This document shows, one piece after another, positions 20,826 to 33,250 of a DNA stretch of 64,000 nt. The position numbers were made by a program, and so were the translations under genes. A model generated the notes under the pieces. That model was not told where the DNA came from. It ran no database searches and was given only the letters and a program-made list of their open reading frames with translations. The stretch comes from Ptiloglossa arizonensis (taxonomy: Eukaryota; Arthropoda; Insecta; Hymenoptera; Colletidae), in contig NW_027478421.1 in assembly GCF_051014685.1 (NCBI RefSeq), positions 248,001 through 312,000 on the forward strand. The letters are read 5' to 3'. Every line of letters begins with the position of its first letter. The first letter of the stretch is position 1.

Positions 20826-23800
20826 GAGATATGGCAGTTTGGAGGTAAGAAACGCTCGAGAAACTCAAAATTTTCGCAGTTCTGATGCTCGACAAGCATA
20901 AATAGAACGGCCTAGGGGAAAAGTACGCACACCGTTGTAATCGGGCGAGTTTCTACTTTCAGATGCAACAGAAATTTTGCGGATTGGTCAATCCGTTCGC
21001 GAGATATGGCAGTTTGGAGGTAAGCAACGCTTGAAAAACTCAAACTTTTCGCAGTTCTGTTGCTCGAAACGAATAACTAGAACGGGCTAGGGGAAAAGTA
21101 CGCATACCGTTGTAATCGGGCGAGTTTCTACTTTCAGATGCAAGAGAAATTTTGCGGATTGGTCAATCCGTTCGCGAGTTATGGCAGTTTGGAGGTAAGA
21201 AACGCTTGAGAAACTCGTAATTTTCGAAATTCTGATGCTCGAAACGAATAACTAGAACGGCCTAGGGGAAAAGTACGCATAGTGTTGTAATCGGGCAGGT
21301 TTCTACTTTCAGATGCAATAGAAATTTTGCGGATTGGTCAATCCGTTCGCGAGATATGGCAGTTTGGAGGTAAGAAACGCTTGAAAAACTCAAAATTTTC
21401 GCAGTTCTGATGCTCGAAACGAATAACTAGAACGGCCTAGGGGAAAAGTACGCACACCGTTGTAATCGGGCGAGTTTCTACCTTCAGATGCAACAGAAAT
21501 TTTGCGGATTGGTCAATCCGATCGCGAGATATGGCAGTTTGGAAGTAAGAAACGCTTGAGAAACTCAAAATTTTCGCAGTTCTGATGCTCGAAATGAATA
21601 ACTAGAACGGCCTAGGGGAAAAGTACGCACACCGTTGTAATCGGGCGTGTTTCTACTTTCAGATGCAACAGAAATTTTGCGGATTGGTCAATCCGTTCGC
21701 GAGATATGGCAGTTTGGAGGTACGAAACGCTTGAGAAACTCAAAATTTTCGCAGTTCTGATGCTCGAAACGAATAACTAGAACGGCCTAGGGGAAAAGTA
21801 CGCATACCGTTGTAATCGGGCGAGTTTCTACCTTCAGATGCAACAGAAATTTTGCGGGTTGGTCAATCCGTTCGCGCGATATGGCAGTTTGGAAGTAAGG
21901 AACGCTTGAGAAACTCAAAATTTTCGCAGTTCTGATGCTCGAAACGAATAACTAGAACGGCCTAGGGAAAAAGTACGCATAGTGTTGTAATCGGGCGAGT
22001 TTCTACTTTCAGATGCAACAGAAATTTTGCGGATTGGTCAATCCGTTCGCGAGATATGGCAGTTTGGAGGTAAGAAACACTCGAGAAACTCAAAATTTTC
22101 GCAGTTCTGATGCTCGACAAGCATAACTAGAACGGCCTAGGGGAAAAGTACGCACACCGTTGTAATCGGGCGAGTTTCTACTTTCAGATGCAACAGAAAT
22201 TTTGCGGATTGGTCATTCCGTTCGCGAGATATGGCAGTTTGGAGGTAAGAAACGCTTGAGAAACTCAAAATTTTCGCAGTTCTGATGCTCGACAAGCATA
22301 ACTAGAACGGCCTAGGGGAAAAGTACGCACACCGTTGTAATCGGACGAGTTTCTACTTTCAGATGCAACAGAAATTTTGCGGATTGGTCAATCCGTTCGC
22401 GAGATATGGCAGTTTGGAGGTAAGAAACGCTGGAGAAACTCAAAATTTTCGCAGTTCTGATGCTCGACAAGCATAACTAGAACGGCCTAGGGGAAAAGTA
22501 CGCATACCGTTGTAATCGGGCGAGTTTCTACCTTCAGATGCAACAGAAATTTTGCGGATTGGTCAATCCGTTCGCGAGATATGGCAGTTTGGAAGTAAGA
22601 AACGCTTGAGAAACTCAAAATTTTCGCAGTTCTGATGCTCGAAACGAATAACTAGAACGGCCTAGGGGAAAAGTACGAATACCGTTGTAATCGGGCGAGT
22701 TTCTACCTTCAGATGCAACAGAAATTTTGCGGGTTGTTCAATCCGTTCGCGAGATATGGCAGTTTGGAAGTAAGAAACGCTTGAGAAACTCAAAATTTTC
22801 GCAGTTCTGATGCTCGAAACGAATAACTAGAACGGCCTAGGGAAAAAGTACGCATAGTGTTGTAATCGGGCGAGTTTCTACTTTCATACGCAACAGAAAT
22901 TTTGCGGATTGGTCAATCCGTTCGCGAGATATGGCAGTTTGGAGGTAAGAAACGCTCGAGAAACTCAAAATTTTCGCAGTTCTGATGCTCGACAAGCATA
23001 ACTAGAACGGCCTAGGGGAAAAGTACGCACACCGTTGTAATCGGGCGAGTTCCTACTTTCAGATGCAACAGAAATTTTGCGGATTGGTCAATCCGTTCGC
23101 GAGATATGGCAGTTTGTAGGTAAGCAACGCTTGAAAAACTCAAAATTTTTGCAGTTCTGTTGCTCGAAACGAATAACTAGAACGGGCTAGGGGAAAAGTA
23201 CGCATACCGTTGTAATCGGGCGAGTTTCTACTTTCGGATGCAACAGAAATTTTGCGGATTGGTCAATCCGTTCGCGAGATATGGCAGTTTGGAGGTAAGA
23301 AACGCTCGAGAAACTCAAAATTTTCGCAGTTCTGTTGCTCGAAACGAATAACTAGAACGGGCTAGGGGAAAAGTACGCACACCGTTGTAATCGGGCGAGT
23401 TTCTACTTTCAGATGCAACAGAAATTTTGCGGATTGGTCATTCCGTTCGCGAGATATGGCAGTTTGGAGGTAAGAAACGCTTGAGAAACTCAAAATTTTC
23501 GCAGTTCTGTTGCTCGAAACGAATAACTAGAACGGCCTAGGGGAAAAGTACGCATAGTGTTGTAATCGGGCGAGTTTCTACTTTCAGATGCAACAGAAAT
23601 TTTGCGAATTGGTCAATCCGTTCGCGAGATATGGCAGTTTGGAGGTAAGAAACGCTCGAGAAACTCAAAATTTTCGCAGTTCTGATGCTCGACAAGCATA
23701 ACTAGAACGGCCTAGGGGAAAAGTACGCACACCGTTGTAATCGGGCGAGTTTCTACTTTCAGATGCAACAGAAATTTTGCGGATTGGTCAATCCGTTCGC

Positions 23801-26250
23801 GAGATATGGCAGTTTGGAGGTAAGCAACGCTTGAAAAACTCAAACTTTTCGCAGTTCTGTTGCTCGAAACGAATAACTAGAACGGGCTAGGGGAAAAGTA
23901 CGCATACCGTTGTAATCGGGCGAGTTTCTACTTTCAGATGCAAGAGAAATTTTGCGGATTGGTCAATCCGTTCGCGAGTTATGGCAGTTTGGAGGTAAGA
24001 AACGCTTGAGAAACTCGTAATTTTCGAAATTCTGATGCTCGAAACGAATAACTAGAACGGCCTAGGGGAAAAGTACGCATAGTGTTGTAATCGGGCAGGT
24101 TTCTACTTTCAGATGCAATAGAAATTTTGCGGATTGGTCAATCCGTTCGCGAGATATGGCAGTTTGGAGGTAAGAAACGCTTGAAAAACTCAAAATTTTC
24201 GCAGTTCTGATGCTCGAAACGAATAACTAGAACGGCCTAGGGGAAAAGTACGCACACCGTTGTAATCGGGCGAGTTTCTACCTTCAGATGCAACAGAAAT
24301 TTTGCGGATTGGTCAATCCGATCGCGAGATATGGCAGTTTGGAAGTAAGAAACGCTTGAGAAACTCAAAATTTTCGCAGTTCTGATGCTCGAAATGAATA
24401 ACTAGAACGGCCTAGGGGAAAAGTACGCACACCGTTGTAATCGGGCATGTTTCTACTTTCAGATGCAACAGAAATTTTGCGGATTGGTCAATCCGTTCGC
24501 GAGATATGGCAGTTTGGAGGTACGAAACGCTTGAGAAACTCAAAATTTTCGCAGTTCTGATGCTCGAAACGAATAACTAGAACGGCCTAGGGGAAAAGTA
24601 CGCATACCGTTGTAATCGGGCGAGTTTCTACCTTCAGATGCAACAGAAATTTTGCGGGTTGGTCAATCCGTTCGCGCGATATGGCAGTTTGGAAGTAAGG
24701 AACGCTTGAGAAACTCAAAATTTTCGCAGTTCTGATGCTCGAAACGAATAACTAGAACGGCCTAGGGAAAAAGTACGCATAGTGTTGTAATCGGGCGAGT
24801 TTCTACTTTCAGATGCAACAGAAATTTTGCGGATTGGTCAATCCGTTCGCGAGATATGGCAGTTTGGAGGTAAGAAACACTCGAGAAACTCAAAATTTTC
24901 GCAGTTCTGATGCTCGACAAGCATAACTAGAACGGCCTAGGGGAAAAGTACGCACACCGTTGTAATCGGGCGAGTTTCTACTTTCAGATGCAACAGAAAT
25001 TTTGCGGATTGGTCATTCCGTTCGCGAGATATGGCAGTTTGGAGGTAAGAAACGCTTGAGAAACTCAAAATTTTCGCAGTTCTGATGCTCGACAAGCATA
25101 ACTAGAACGGCCTAGGGGAAAAGTACGCACACCGTTGTAATCGGACGAGTTTCTACTTTCAGATGCAACAGAAATTTTGCGGATTGGTCAATCCGTTCGC
25201 GAGATATGGCAGTTTGGAGGTAAGAAACGCTGGAGAAACTCAAAATTTTCGCAGTTCTGATGCTCGACAAGCATAACTAGAACGGCCTAGGGGAAAAGTA
25301 CGCATACCGTTGTAATCGGGCGAGTTTCTACCTTCAGATGCAACAGAAATTTTGCGGATTGGTCAATCCGTTCGCGAGATATGGCAGTTTGGAAGTAAGA
25401 AACGCTTGAGAAACTCAAAATTTTCGCAGTTCTGATGCTCGAAACGAATAACTAGAACGGCCTAGGGGAAAAGTACGCATAGTGTTGTAATCGGGCGAGT
25501 TTCTACTTTCAGATGCAACAGAAATTTTGCGGATTGGTCAATCCGTTCGCGAGATATGGCAGTTTGGAGGTAAGAAACGCTCGAGAAACTCAAAATTTTC
25601 GCAGTTCTGATGCTCGACAAGCATAACTAGAACGGCCTAGGGGAAAAGTACGCACACCGTTGTAATCGGGCGAGTTCCTACTTTCAGATGCAACAGAAAT
25701 TTTGCGGATTGGTCAATCCGTTCGCGAGATATGGCAGTTTGTAGGTAAGCAACGCTTGAAAAACTCAAAATTTTTGCAGTTCTGTTGCTCGAAACGAATA
25801 ACTAGAACGGGCTAGGGGAAAAGTACGCATACCGTTGTAATCGGGCGAGTTTCTACTTTCGGATGCAACAGAAATTTTGCGGATTGGTCAATCCGTTCGC
25901 GAGATATGGCAGTTTGGATGTAAGAAACGCTTGAGAAACTCAAAATTTTCGCGGTTCTGATGCTCGAAACGAATAACAAGAAAGGCCTAGGGGAAAAGTA
26001 CGCACACCGTTGTAATCGGGCGAGTTTCTACTTTCAGATGCAACAGAAATTTTGCGGATTGGTCATTCCGTTCGCGAGATATGGCAGTTTGGAGGTAAGA
26101 AACGCTTGAGAAACTCAAAATTTTCGCAGTTCTGATGCTCGACAAGCATAACTAGAACGGCCTAGGGGAAAAGTACGCACACCGTTGTAATCGGGCGAGG
26201 TTCTACTTTCAGATGCAACAGAAATTTTGCGGATTAGTGAATCCGTTCGC
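20826..26250 (+). repeat. 16-mer segmental duplication (2800-bp offset)
   Basis: 20826-22600 matches 23626-25400 at 2800 bp, sharing private states: cgggcaggt and gcaatag (21291, 24091), and cgcgcgat with ggaagtaagg (21876, 24676). The right copy lost one monomer near 25376-25550, after which the offset is 2625 bp (22926 and 25551 share cgagttcctac; 23101 and 25726 share gtaggtaagc with tttttgc). Then 25901-26250 are ggatg/gcggt and gacaag monomers ending in gtgaatcc. Confidence 0.87.
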
Positions 26251-26950
26251 GAGATATGGCAGTTTGGAGGTAAGCAACGCTTGAGAAACTCAAAATTTTC
26301 GCAGTTCTGTTGCTCGAAACGAATAACTAGAACGGGCTAGGGGAAAAGTACGCACACCGTTGTAATCGGGCGAGTTTCTACTTTCAGATGCAACAGAAAT
26401 TTTGCGGATTGGTCATTCCGTTCGCGAGATATGGCAGTTTGGAGGTAAGAAACGCTTGAGAAACTCAAAATTTTTGCAGTTCTGATGCTCGAAACGAATA
26501 TCTAGAACGGCCTAGGGGAAAAGTACGCATAGTGTGGTAATCGGGCGAGTTTCTACTTTGAGATGCAACAGAAATTTTGCGGATTGGTGAATCCGTTCGC
26601 GAGATATGGCAGTTTGGAGGTAAGCAACGCTTGAGAAACTCAAAATTTTCGCAGTTCTGTTGCTCGAAACGAATAACTAGAACGGGCTAGGGGAAAAGTA
26701 CGCATACAGTTGTAATCGGGCGAATTTCTACTTTCAGATGCAACAGAAATTTTGCGGATTGGTCATTCCGTTCGCGAGATATGGCAGTTTGGAGGTAAGA
26801 AACGCTTGAGAAACTCAAAATTTTTGCAGTTCTGATGCTCGAAACGAATATCTAGAACGGCCTAGGGGAAAAGTACGCATAGTGTGGTAATCGGGCGAGT
26901 TTCTACTTTGAGATGCAACAGAAATTTTGCGGATTGGTCAATCCGTTCGC
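26251..26950 (+). repeat. 350-bp dimer HOR with atatctag, two copies
   Basis: 26251-26600 and 26601-26950 pair a taagc/ctgt/gggctag monomer with a tttttgc/atatctag/tttgagatg monomer carrying agtgtggtaa. The second dimer and the following ggaag monomer (26951) match 15751-16275 at an offset of 10850 bp. Confidence 0.85.
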
Positions 26951-27650
26951 GAGATATGGCAGTTTGGAAGTAAGAAACGCTTGAGAAACTCAAAATTTTC
27001 GCAGTTCTGATGCTCGAAACGAATAACTAGAACGGCCTAGGGGAAAAGTACGCACACCGTTGTAATCGGGCGAGTTTCTACTTTCAGATGCAACAGAAAT
27101 TTTGCGGATTGGTCAATCCGTTCGCGAGATATGGCAGTTTGGAGGTAAGAAACGCTCGAGAAACTCAAAATTTTCGCAGTTCTGTTGCTCGACAAGCATA
27201 ACTAGAACGGCCTAGGGGAAAAGTACGCACACCGTTGTAATCGGGCGAGTTTCTACTTTCAGATGCAACAGAAATTTTGCGGATTGGTCAATCCGTTCGC
27301 GAGATATGGCAGTTTGGAGGTAAGAAACGCTTGAGAAACTCAAAATTTTCGCAGTTCTGATGCTCGAAACGAATAACTAGAACGGCCTAGGGGAAAAGTA
27401 CGCATAGTGTTGTAATCGGGCGAGTTTCTACTTTCAGATGCAACAGAAATTTTGCGGATTGGTCAATCCGTTCGCGAGATATGGCAGTTTGGAGGTAAGA
27501 AACGCTTGAGAAACTCAAAATTTTCGCAGTTCTGATGCTCGAAACGAATAACTAGAACGGCCTAGGGGAAAAGTACGCATACCGTTGTAATCGGGCGAGT
27601 TTCTACCTTCAGATGCAACAGAAATTTTGCGGATTGGTCAATCCGTTCGC
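26951..27650 (+). repeat. Four-monomer segment copied to 34476-35175
   Basis: Monomers 26951, 27126, 27301 and 27476 correspond to 34476, 34651, 34826 and 35001 (offset 7525 bp). The diagnostic is the unusual combination ctgttgctcgacaag in 27126 and 34651, seen nowhere else in the window. After this segment the target copy skips one monomer (27651). Confidence 0.8.
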
Positions 27651-30600
27651 GAGATATGGCAGTTTGGAGGTACGAAACGCTTGAGAAACTCAAAATTTTC
27701 GCAGTTCTGATGCTCGAAACGAATAACTAGAACGGCCTAGGGGAAAAGTACGCATAGTGTTGTAATCGGGCGAGTTTCTACTTTCAGATGCAACAGAAAT
27801 TTTGCGGATTGGTCAATCCGTTCGCGAGATATGGCAGTTTGGAGGTACGAAACGCTTGAGAAACTCAAAATTTTCGCAGTTCTGATGCTCGAAACGAATA
27901 ACTAGAACGGCCTAGGGGAAAAGTACGCATACCGTTGTAATCGGGCGAGTTTCTACCTTCAGATGCAACAGAAATTTTGCGGGTTGTTCAATCCGTTCGC
28001 GAGATATGGCAGTTTGGAAGTAAGAAACGCTTGAGAAACTCAAAATTTTCGCAGTTCTGATGCTCGAAACGAATAACTAGAACGGCCTAGGGAAAAAGTA
28101 CGCATAGTGTTGTAATCGGGCGAGTTTCTACTTTCATATGCAACAGAAATTTTGCGGATTGGTCAATCCGTTCGCGAGATATGGCAGTTTGGAGGTAAGA
28201 AACGCTCGAGAAACTCAAAATTTTCGCAGTTCTGATGCTCGACAAGCATAACTAGAACGGCCTAGGGGAAAAGTACGCACACCGTTGTAATCGGGCGAGT
28301 TCCTACTTTCAGATGCAACAGAAATTTTGCGGATTGGTCAATCCGTTCGCGAGATATGGCAGTTTGTAGGTAAGCAACGCTTGAAAAACTCAAAATTTTT
28401 GCAGTTCTGTTGCTCGAAACGAATAACTAGAACGGGCTAGGGGAAAAGTACGCATACCGTTGTAATCGGGCGAGTTTCTACTTTCGGATGCAACAGAAAT
28501 TTTGCGGATTGGTCAATCCGTTCGCGAGATATGGCAGTTTGGATGTAAGAAACGCTTGAGAAACTCAAAATTTTCGCGGTTCTGATGCTCGAAACGAATA
28601 ACAAGAACGGCCTAGGGCAAAAGTACGCGCACCGTTGTAATCGAGCGAGTTTCTACTTTCAGATGCAACAGAAATTTTGCGGATTGGTCATTCCGTTCGC
28701 GAGATATGGCAGTTTGGAGGTAAGAAACGCTTGAGAAACTCAAAATTTTCGCAGTTCTGATGCTCGACAAGCATAACTAGAACGGCCTAGGGGAAAAGTA
28801 CGCACACCGTTGTAATCGGGCGAGTTTCTACTTTCAGATGCAACAGAAATTTTGCGGATTGGTCAATCCGTTCGCGAGATATGGCAGTTTGGAGGTAAGC
28901 AACGCTTGAAAAACTCAAACTTTTCGCAGTTCTGTTGCTCGAAACGAATAACTAGAACGGGCTAGGGGAAAAGTACGCATACCGTTGTAATCGGGCGAGT
29001 TTCTACTTTCAGATGCAAGAGAAATTTAGCGGATTGGTCAATCCGTTCGCGAGTTATGGCAGTTTGGAGGTAAGAAACGCTTGAGAAACTCGTAATTTTC
29101 GCAATTCTGGTGCTCGAAACGAATAACTAGAACGGCCTAGGGGAAAAGTACGCATAGTGTTGTAATCGGGCGAGTTTCTACTTTCAGATGCAACAGAAAT
29201 TTTGCGGATTGGTCAATCGGTTCGCGAGATATGGCAGTTTGGAGGTAAGAAACGCTTGAAAAACTCAAAATTTTCGCAGTTCTGATGCTCGAAACGAATA
29301 ACTAGAACGGCCTAGGGGAAAAGTACGCACACCCTTGTAATCGTGCGAGTTTCTACCTTCAGATGCAACAGAAATTTTGCGGATTGGTCAATCCGTTCGC
29401 GAGATATGGCAGTTTGGAGGTAAGAAACACTCGAGAAACTCAAAATTTTCGCAGTTCTGATGCTCGACAAGCATAACTAGAACGGCCTAGGGGAAAAGTA
29501 CGCACACCGTTGTAATCGGGCGAGTTTCTACTTTCAGATGCAACAGAAATTTTGCGGATTGGTCATTCCGTTCGCGAGATATGGCAGTTTGGAGGTAAGA
29601 AACGCTTGAGAAACTCAAAATTTTCGCAGTTCTGATGCTCGACAAGCATAACTAGAACGGCCTAGGGGAAAAGTACGCACACCGTTGTAATCGGGCGAGT
29701 TTCTACTTTCAGATGCAACAGAAATTTTGCGGATTGGTCAATCCGTTCGCGAGATATGGCAGTTTGGAGGTAAGAAACGCTGGAGAAACTCAAAATTTTC
29801 GCAGTTCTGATTCTCGACAAGCATAACTAGAACGGCCTAGGGGAAAAGTACGCATACCGTTGTAATCGGGCGAGTTTCTACCTTCAGATGCAACAGAAAT
29901 TTTGCGGATTGGTCAATCCGTTCGCGAGATATGGCTGTTTGGAAGTAAGAAACGCTTGAGAAACTCAAAATTTTCGCAGTTCTGATGCTCGAAACGAATA
30001 ACTAGAACGGCCTAGGGGAAAAGTACGCATAGTGTTGTAATCGGGCGAGTTTCTACTTTCAGATGCAACAGAAATTTTGCGGATTGGTCAATCCGTTCGC
30101 GAGATATGGCAGTTTGGAGGTACGAAACGCTTGAGAAACTCAAAATTTTGGCAGTTCTGATGCTCGAAACGAATAACTAGAACGGCCTAGGGGAAAAGTA
30201 CGCATACCGTTGTAATCGGGCGAGTTTCTACCTTCAGATGCAACAAAAATTTTGCGGGTTGGTCAATCCGTTCGCGAGATATGGCAGTTTGGAAGCAAGA
30301 AACGCTTGAGAAACTCAAAATTTTCGCAGTTCTGATGCTCGAAACAAATAACTAGAACGGCCTAGGGAAAAAGTACGCATACCGTTGTAATCGGGCGAGT
30401 TTCTACCTTCAGATGCAACAGAAATTTTGCGGATTGGTCAATCCGTTCGCGAGATATGGCAGTTTGGAGGTACGAAACGCTTGAGAAACTCAAAATTTTC
30501 GCAGTTCTGATGCTCGAAACGAATAACTAGAACGGCCTAGGGGAAAAGTACGCATAGTGTTGTAATCGGGCGAGTTTCTACTTTCAGATGCAACAGAAAT

Positions 30601-33250
30601 TTTGCGGATTGGTCAATCCGTTCGCGAGATATGGCAGTTTGGAGGTACGAAACGCTTGAGAAACTCAAAATTTTCGCAGTTCTGATGCTCGAAACGAATA
30701 ACTAGAACGGCCTAGGGGAAAAGTACGCATACCGTTGTAATCGGGCGAGTTTCTACCTTCAGATGCAACAGAAATTTTGCGGGTTGTTCAATCCGTTCGC
30801 GAGATATGGCAGTTTGGAAGTAAGAAACGCTTGAGAAACTCAAAATTTTCGCAGTTCTGATGCTCGAAACGAATAACTAGAACGGCCTAGGGAAAAAGTA
30901 CGCATAGTGTTGTAATCGGGCGAGTTTCTACTTTCATATGCAACAGAAATTTTGCGGATTGGTCAATCCGTTCGCGAGATATGGCAGTTTGGAGGTAAGA
31001 AACGCTCGAGAAACTCAAAATTTTCGCAGTTCTGATGCTCGACAAGCATAACTAGAACGGCCTAGGGGAAAAGTACGCACACCGTTGTAATCGGGCGAGT
31101 TCCTACTTTCAGATGCAACAGAAATTTTGCGGATTGGTCAATCCGTTCGCGAGATATGGCAGTTTGTAGGTAAGCAACGCTTGAAAAACTCAAAATTTTT
31201 GCAGTTCTGTTGCTCGAAACGAATAACTAGAACGGGCTAGGGGAAAAGTACGCATACCGTTGTAATCGGGCGAGTTTCTACTTTCGGATGCAACAGAAAT
31301 TTTGCGGATTGGTCAATCCGTTCGCGAGATATGGCAGTTTGGATGTAAGAAACGCTTGAGAAACTCAAAATTTTCGCGGTTCTGATGCTCGAAACGAATA
31401 ACAAGAACGGCCTAGGGCAAAAGTACGCGCACCGTTGTAATCGAGCGAGTTTCTACTTTCAGATGCAACAGAAATTTTGCGGATTGGTCATTCCGTTCGC
31501 GAGATATGGCAGTTTGGAGGTAAGAAACGCTTGAGAAACTCAAAATTTTCGCAGTTCTGATGCTCGACAAGCATAACTAGAACGGCCTAGGGGAAAAGTA
31601 CGCACACCGTTGTAATCGGGCGAGTTTCTACTTTCAGATGCAACAGAAATTTTGCGGATTGGTCAATCCGTTCGCGAGATATGGCAGTTTGGAGGTAAGC
31701 AACGCTTGAAAAACTCAAACTTTTCGCAGTTCTGTTGCTCGAAACGAATAACTAGAACGGGCTAGGGGAAAAGTACGCATACCGTTGTAATCGGGCGAGT
31801 TTCTACTTTCAGATGCAAGAGAAATTTAGCGGATTGGTCAATCCGTTCGCGAGTTATGGCAGTTTGGAGGTAAGAAACGCTTGAGAAACTCGTAATTTTC
31901 GCAATTCTGGTGCTCGAAACGAATAACTAGAACGGCCTAGGGGAAAAGTACGCATAGTGTTGTAATCGGGCGAGTTTCTACTTTCAGATGCAACAGAAAT
32001 TTTGCGGATTGGTCAATCCGTTCGCGAGATATGGCAGTTTGGAGGTAAGAAACGCTTGAAAAACTCAAAATTTTCGCAGTTCTGATGCTTGAAACGAATA
32101 ACTAGAACGGCCTAGGGGAAAAGTACGCACACCCTTGTAATCGTGCGAGTTTCTACCTTCAGATGCAACAGAAATTTTGCGGATTGGTCAATCCGTTCGC
32201 GAGATATGGCAGTTTGGAGGTAAGAAACACTCGAGAAACTCAAAATTTTCGCAGTTCTGATGCTCGACAAGCATAACTAGAACGGCCTAGGGGAAAAGTA
32301 CGCACACCGTTGTAATCGGGCGAGTTTCTACTTTCAGATGCAACAGAAATTTTGCGGATTGGTCATTCCGTTCGCGAGATATGGCAGTTTGGAGGTAAGA
32401 AACGCTTGAGAAACTCAAAATTTTCGCAGTTCTGATGCTCGACAAGCATAACTAGAACGGCCTAGGGGAAAAGTACGCACACCGTTGTAATCGGGCGAGT
32501 TTCTACTTTCAGATGCAACAGAAATTTTGCGGATTGGTCAATCCGTTCGCGAGATATGGCAGTTTGGAGGTAAGAAACGCTGGAGAAACTCAAAATTTTC
32601 GCAGTTCTGATTCTCGACAAGCATAACTAGAACGGCCTAGGGGAAAAGTACGCATACCGTTGTAATCGGGCGAGTTTCTACCTTCAGATGCAACAGAAAT
32701 TTTGCGGATTGGTCAATCCGTTCGCGAGATATGGCTGTTTGGAAGTAAGAAACGCTTGAGAAACTCAAAATTTTCGCAGTTCTGATGCTCGAAACGAATA
32801 ACTAGAACGGCCTAGGGGAAAAGTACGCATAGTGTTGTAATCGGGCGAGTTTCTACTTTCAGATGCAACAGAAATTTTGCGGATTGGTCAATCCGTTCGC
32901 GAGATATGGCAGTTTGGAGGTACGAAACGCTTGAGAAACTCAAAATTTTCGCAGTTCTGATGCTCGAAACGAATAACTAGAACGGCCTAGGGGAAAAGTA
33001 CGCATACCGTTGTAATCGGGCGAGTTTCTACCTTCAGATGCAACAAAAATTTTGCGGGTTGGTCAATCCGTTCGCGAGATATGGCAGTTTGGAAGCAAGA
33101 AACGCTTGAGAAACTCAAAATTTTCGCAGTTCTGATGCTCGAAACGAATAACTAGAACGGCCTAGGGAAAAAGTACGCATACCGTTGTAATCGGGCGAGT
33201 TTCTACCTTCAGATGCAACAGAAATTTTGCGGGTTGGTCAATCCGTTCGC
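27651..33250 (+). repeat. 16-mer higher-order repeat, 2800-bp period, two copies
   Basis: 27651-30450 and 30451-33250 follow one order: tacga, tacga, ggaag (gggttgttc, catatg), gctcgag with tcctac, gtagg/tttttgc, ggatg/gcggt with cgcgcaccg and tcgagcg, ttgag, caaac, gagttatgg/cgtaa, ttgaa with caccct and tcgtgcg, actcgag, ttgag, ctggag with ttctcg, ggctgttt, tacga with gcaacaaaaat, ggaagcaag. Single-copy changes include caatcgg at 29216, ttttggcag in 30101, aaacaaata in 30276 and gcttgaaac in 32026. Confidence 0.9.
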
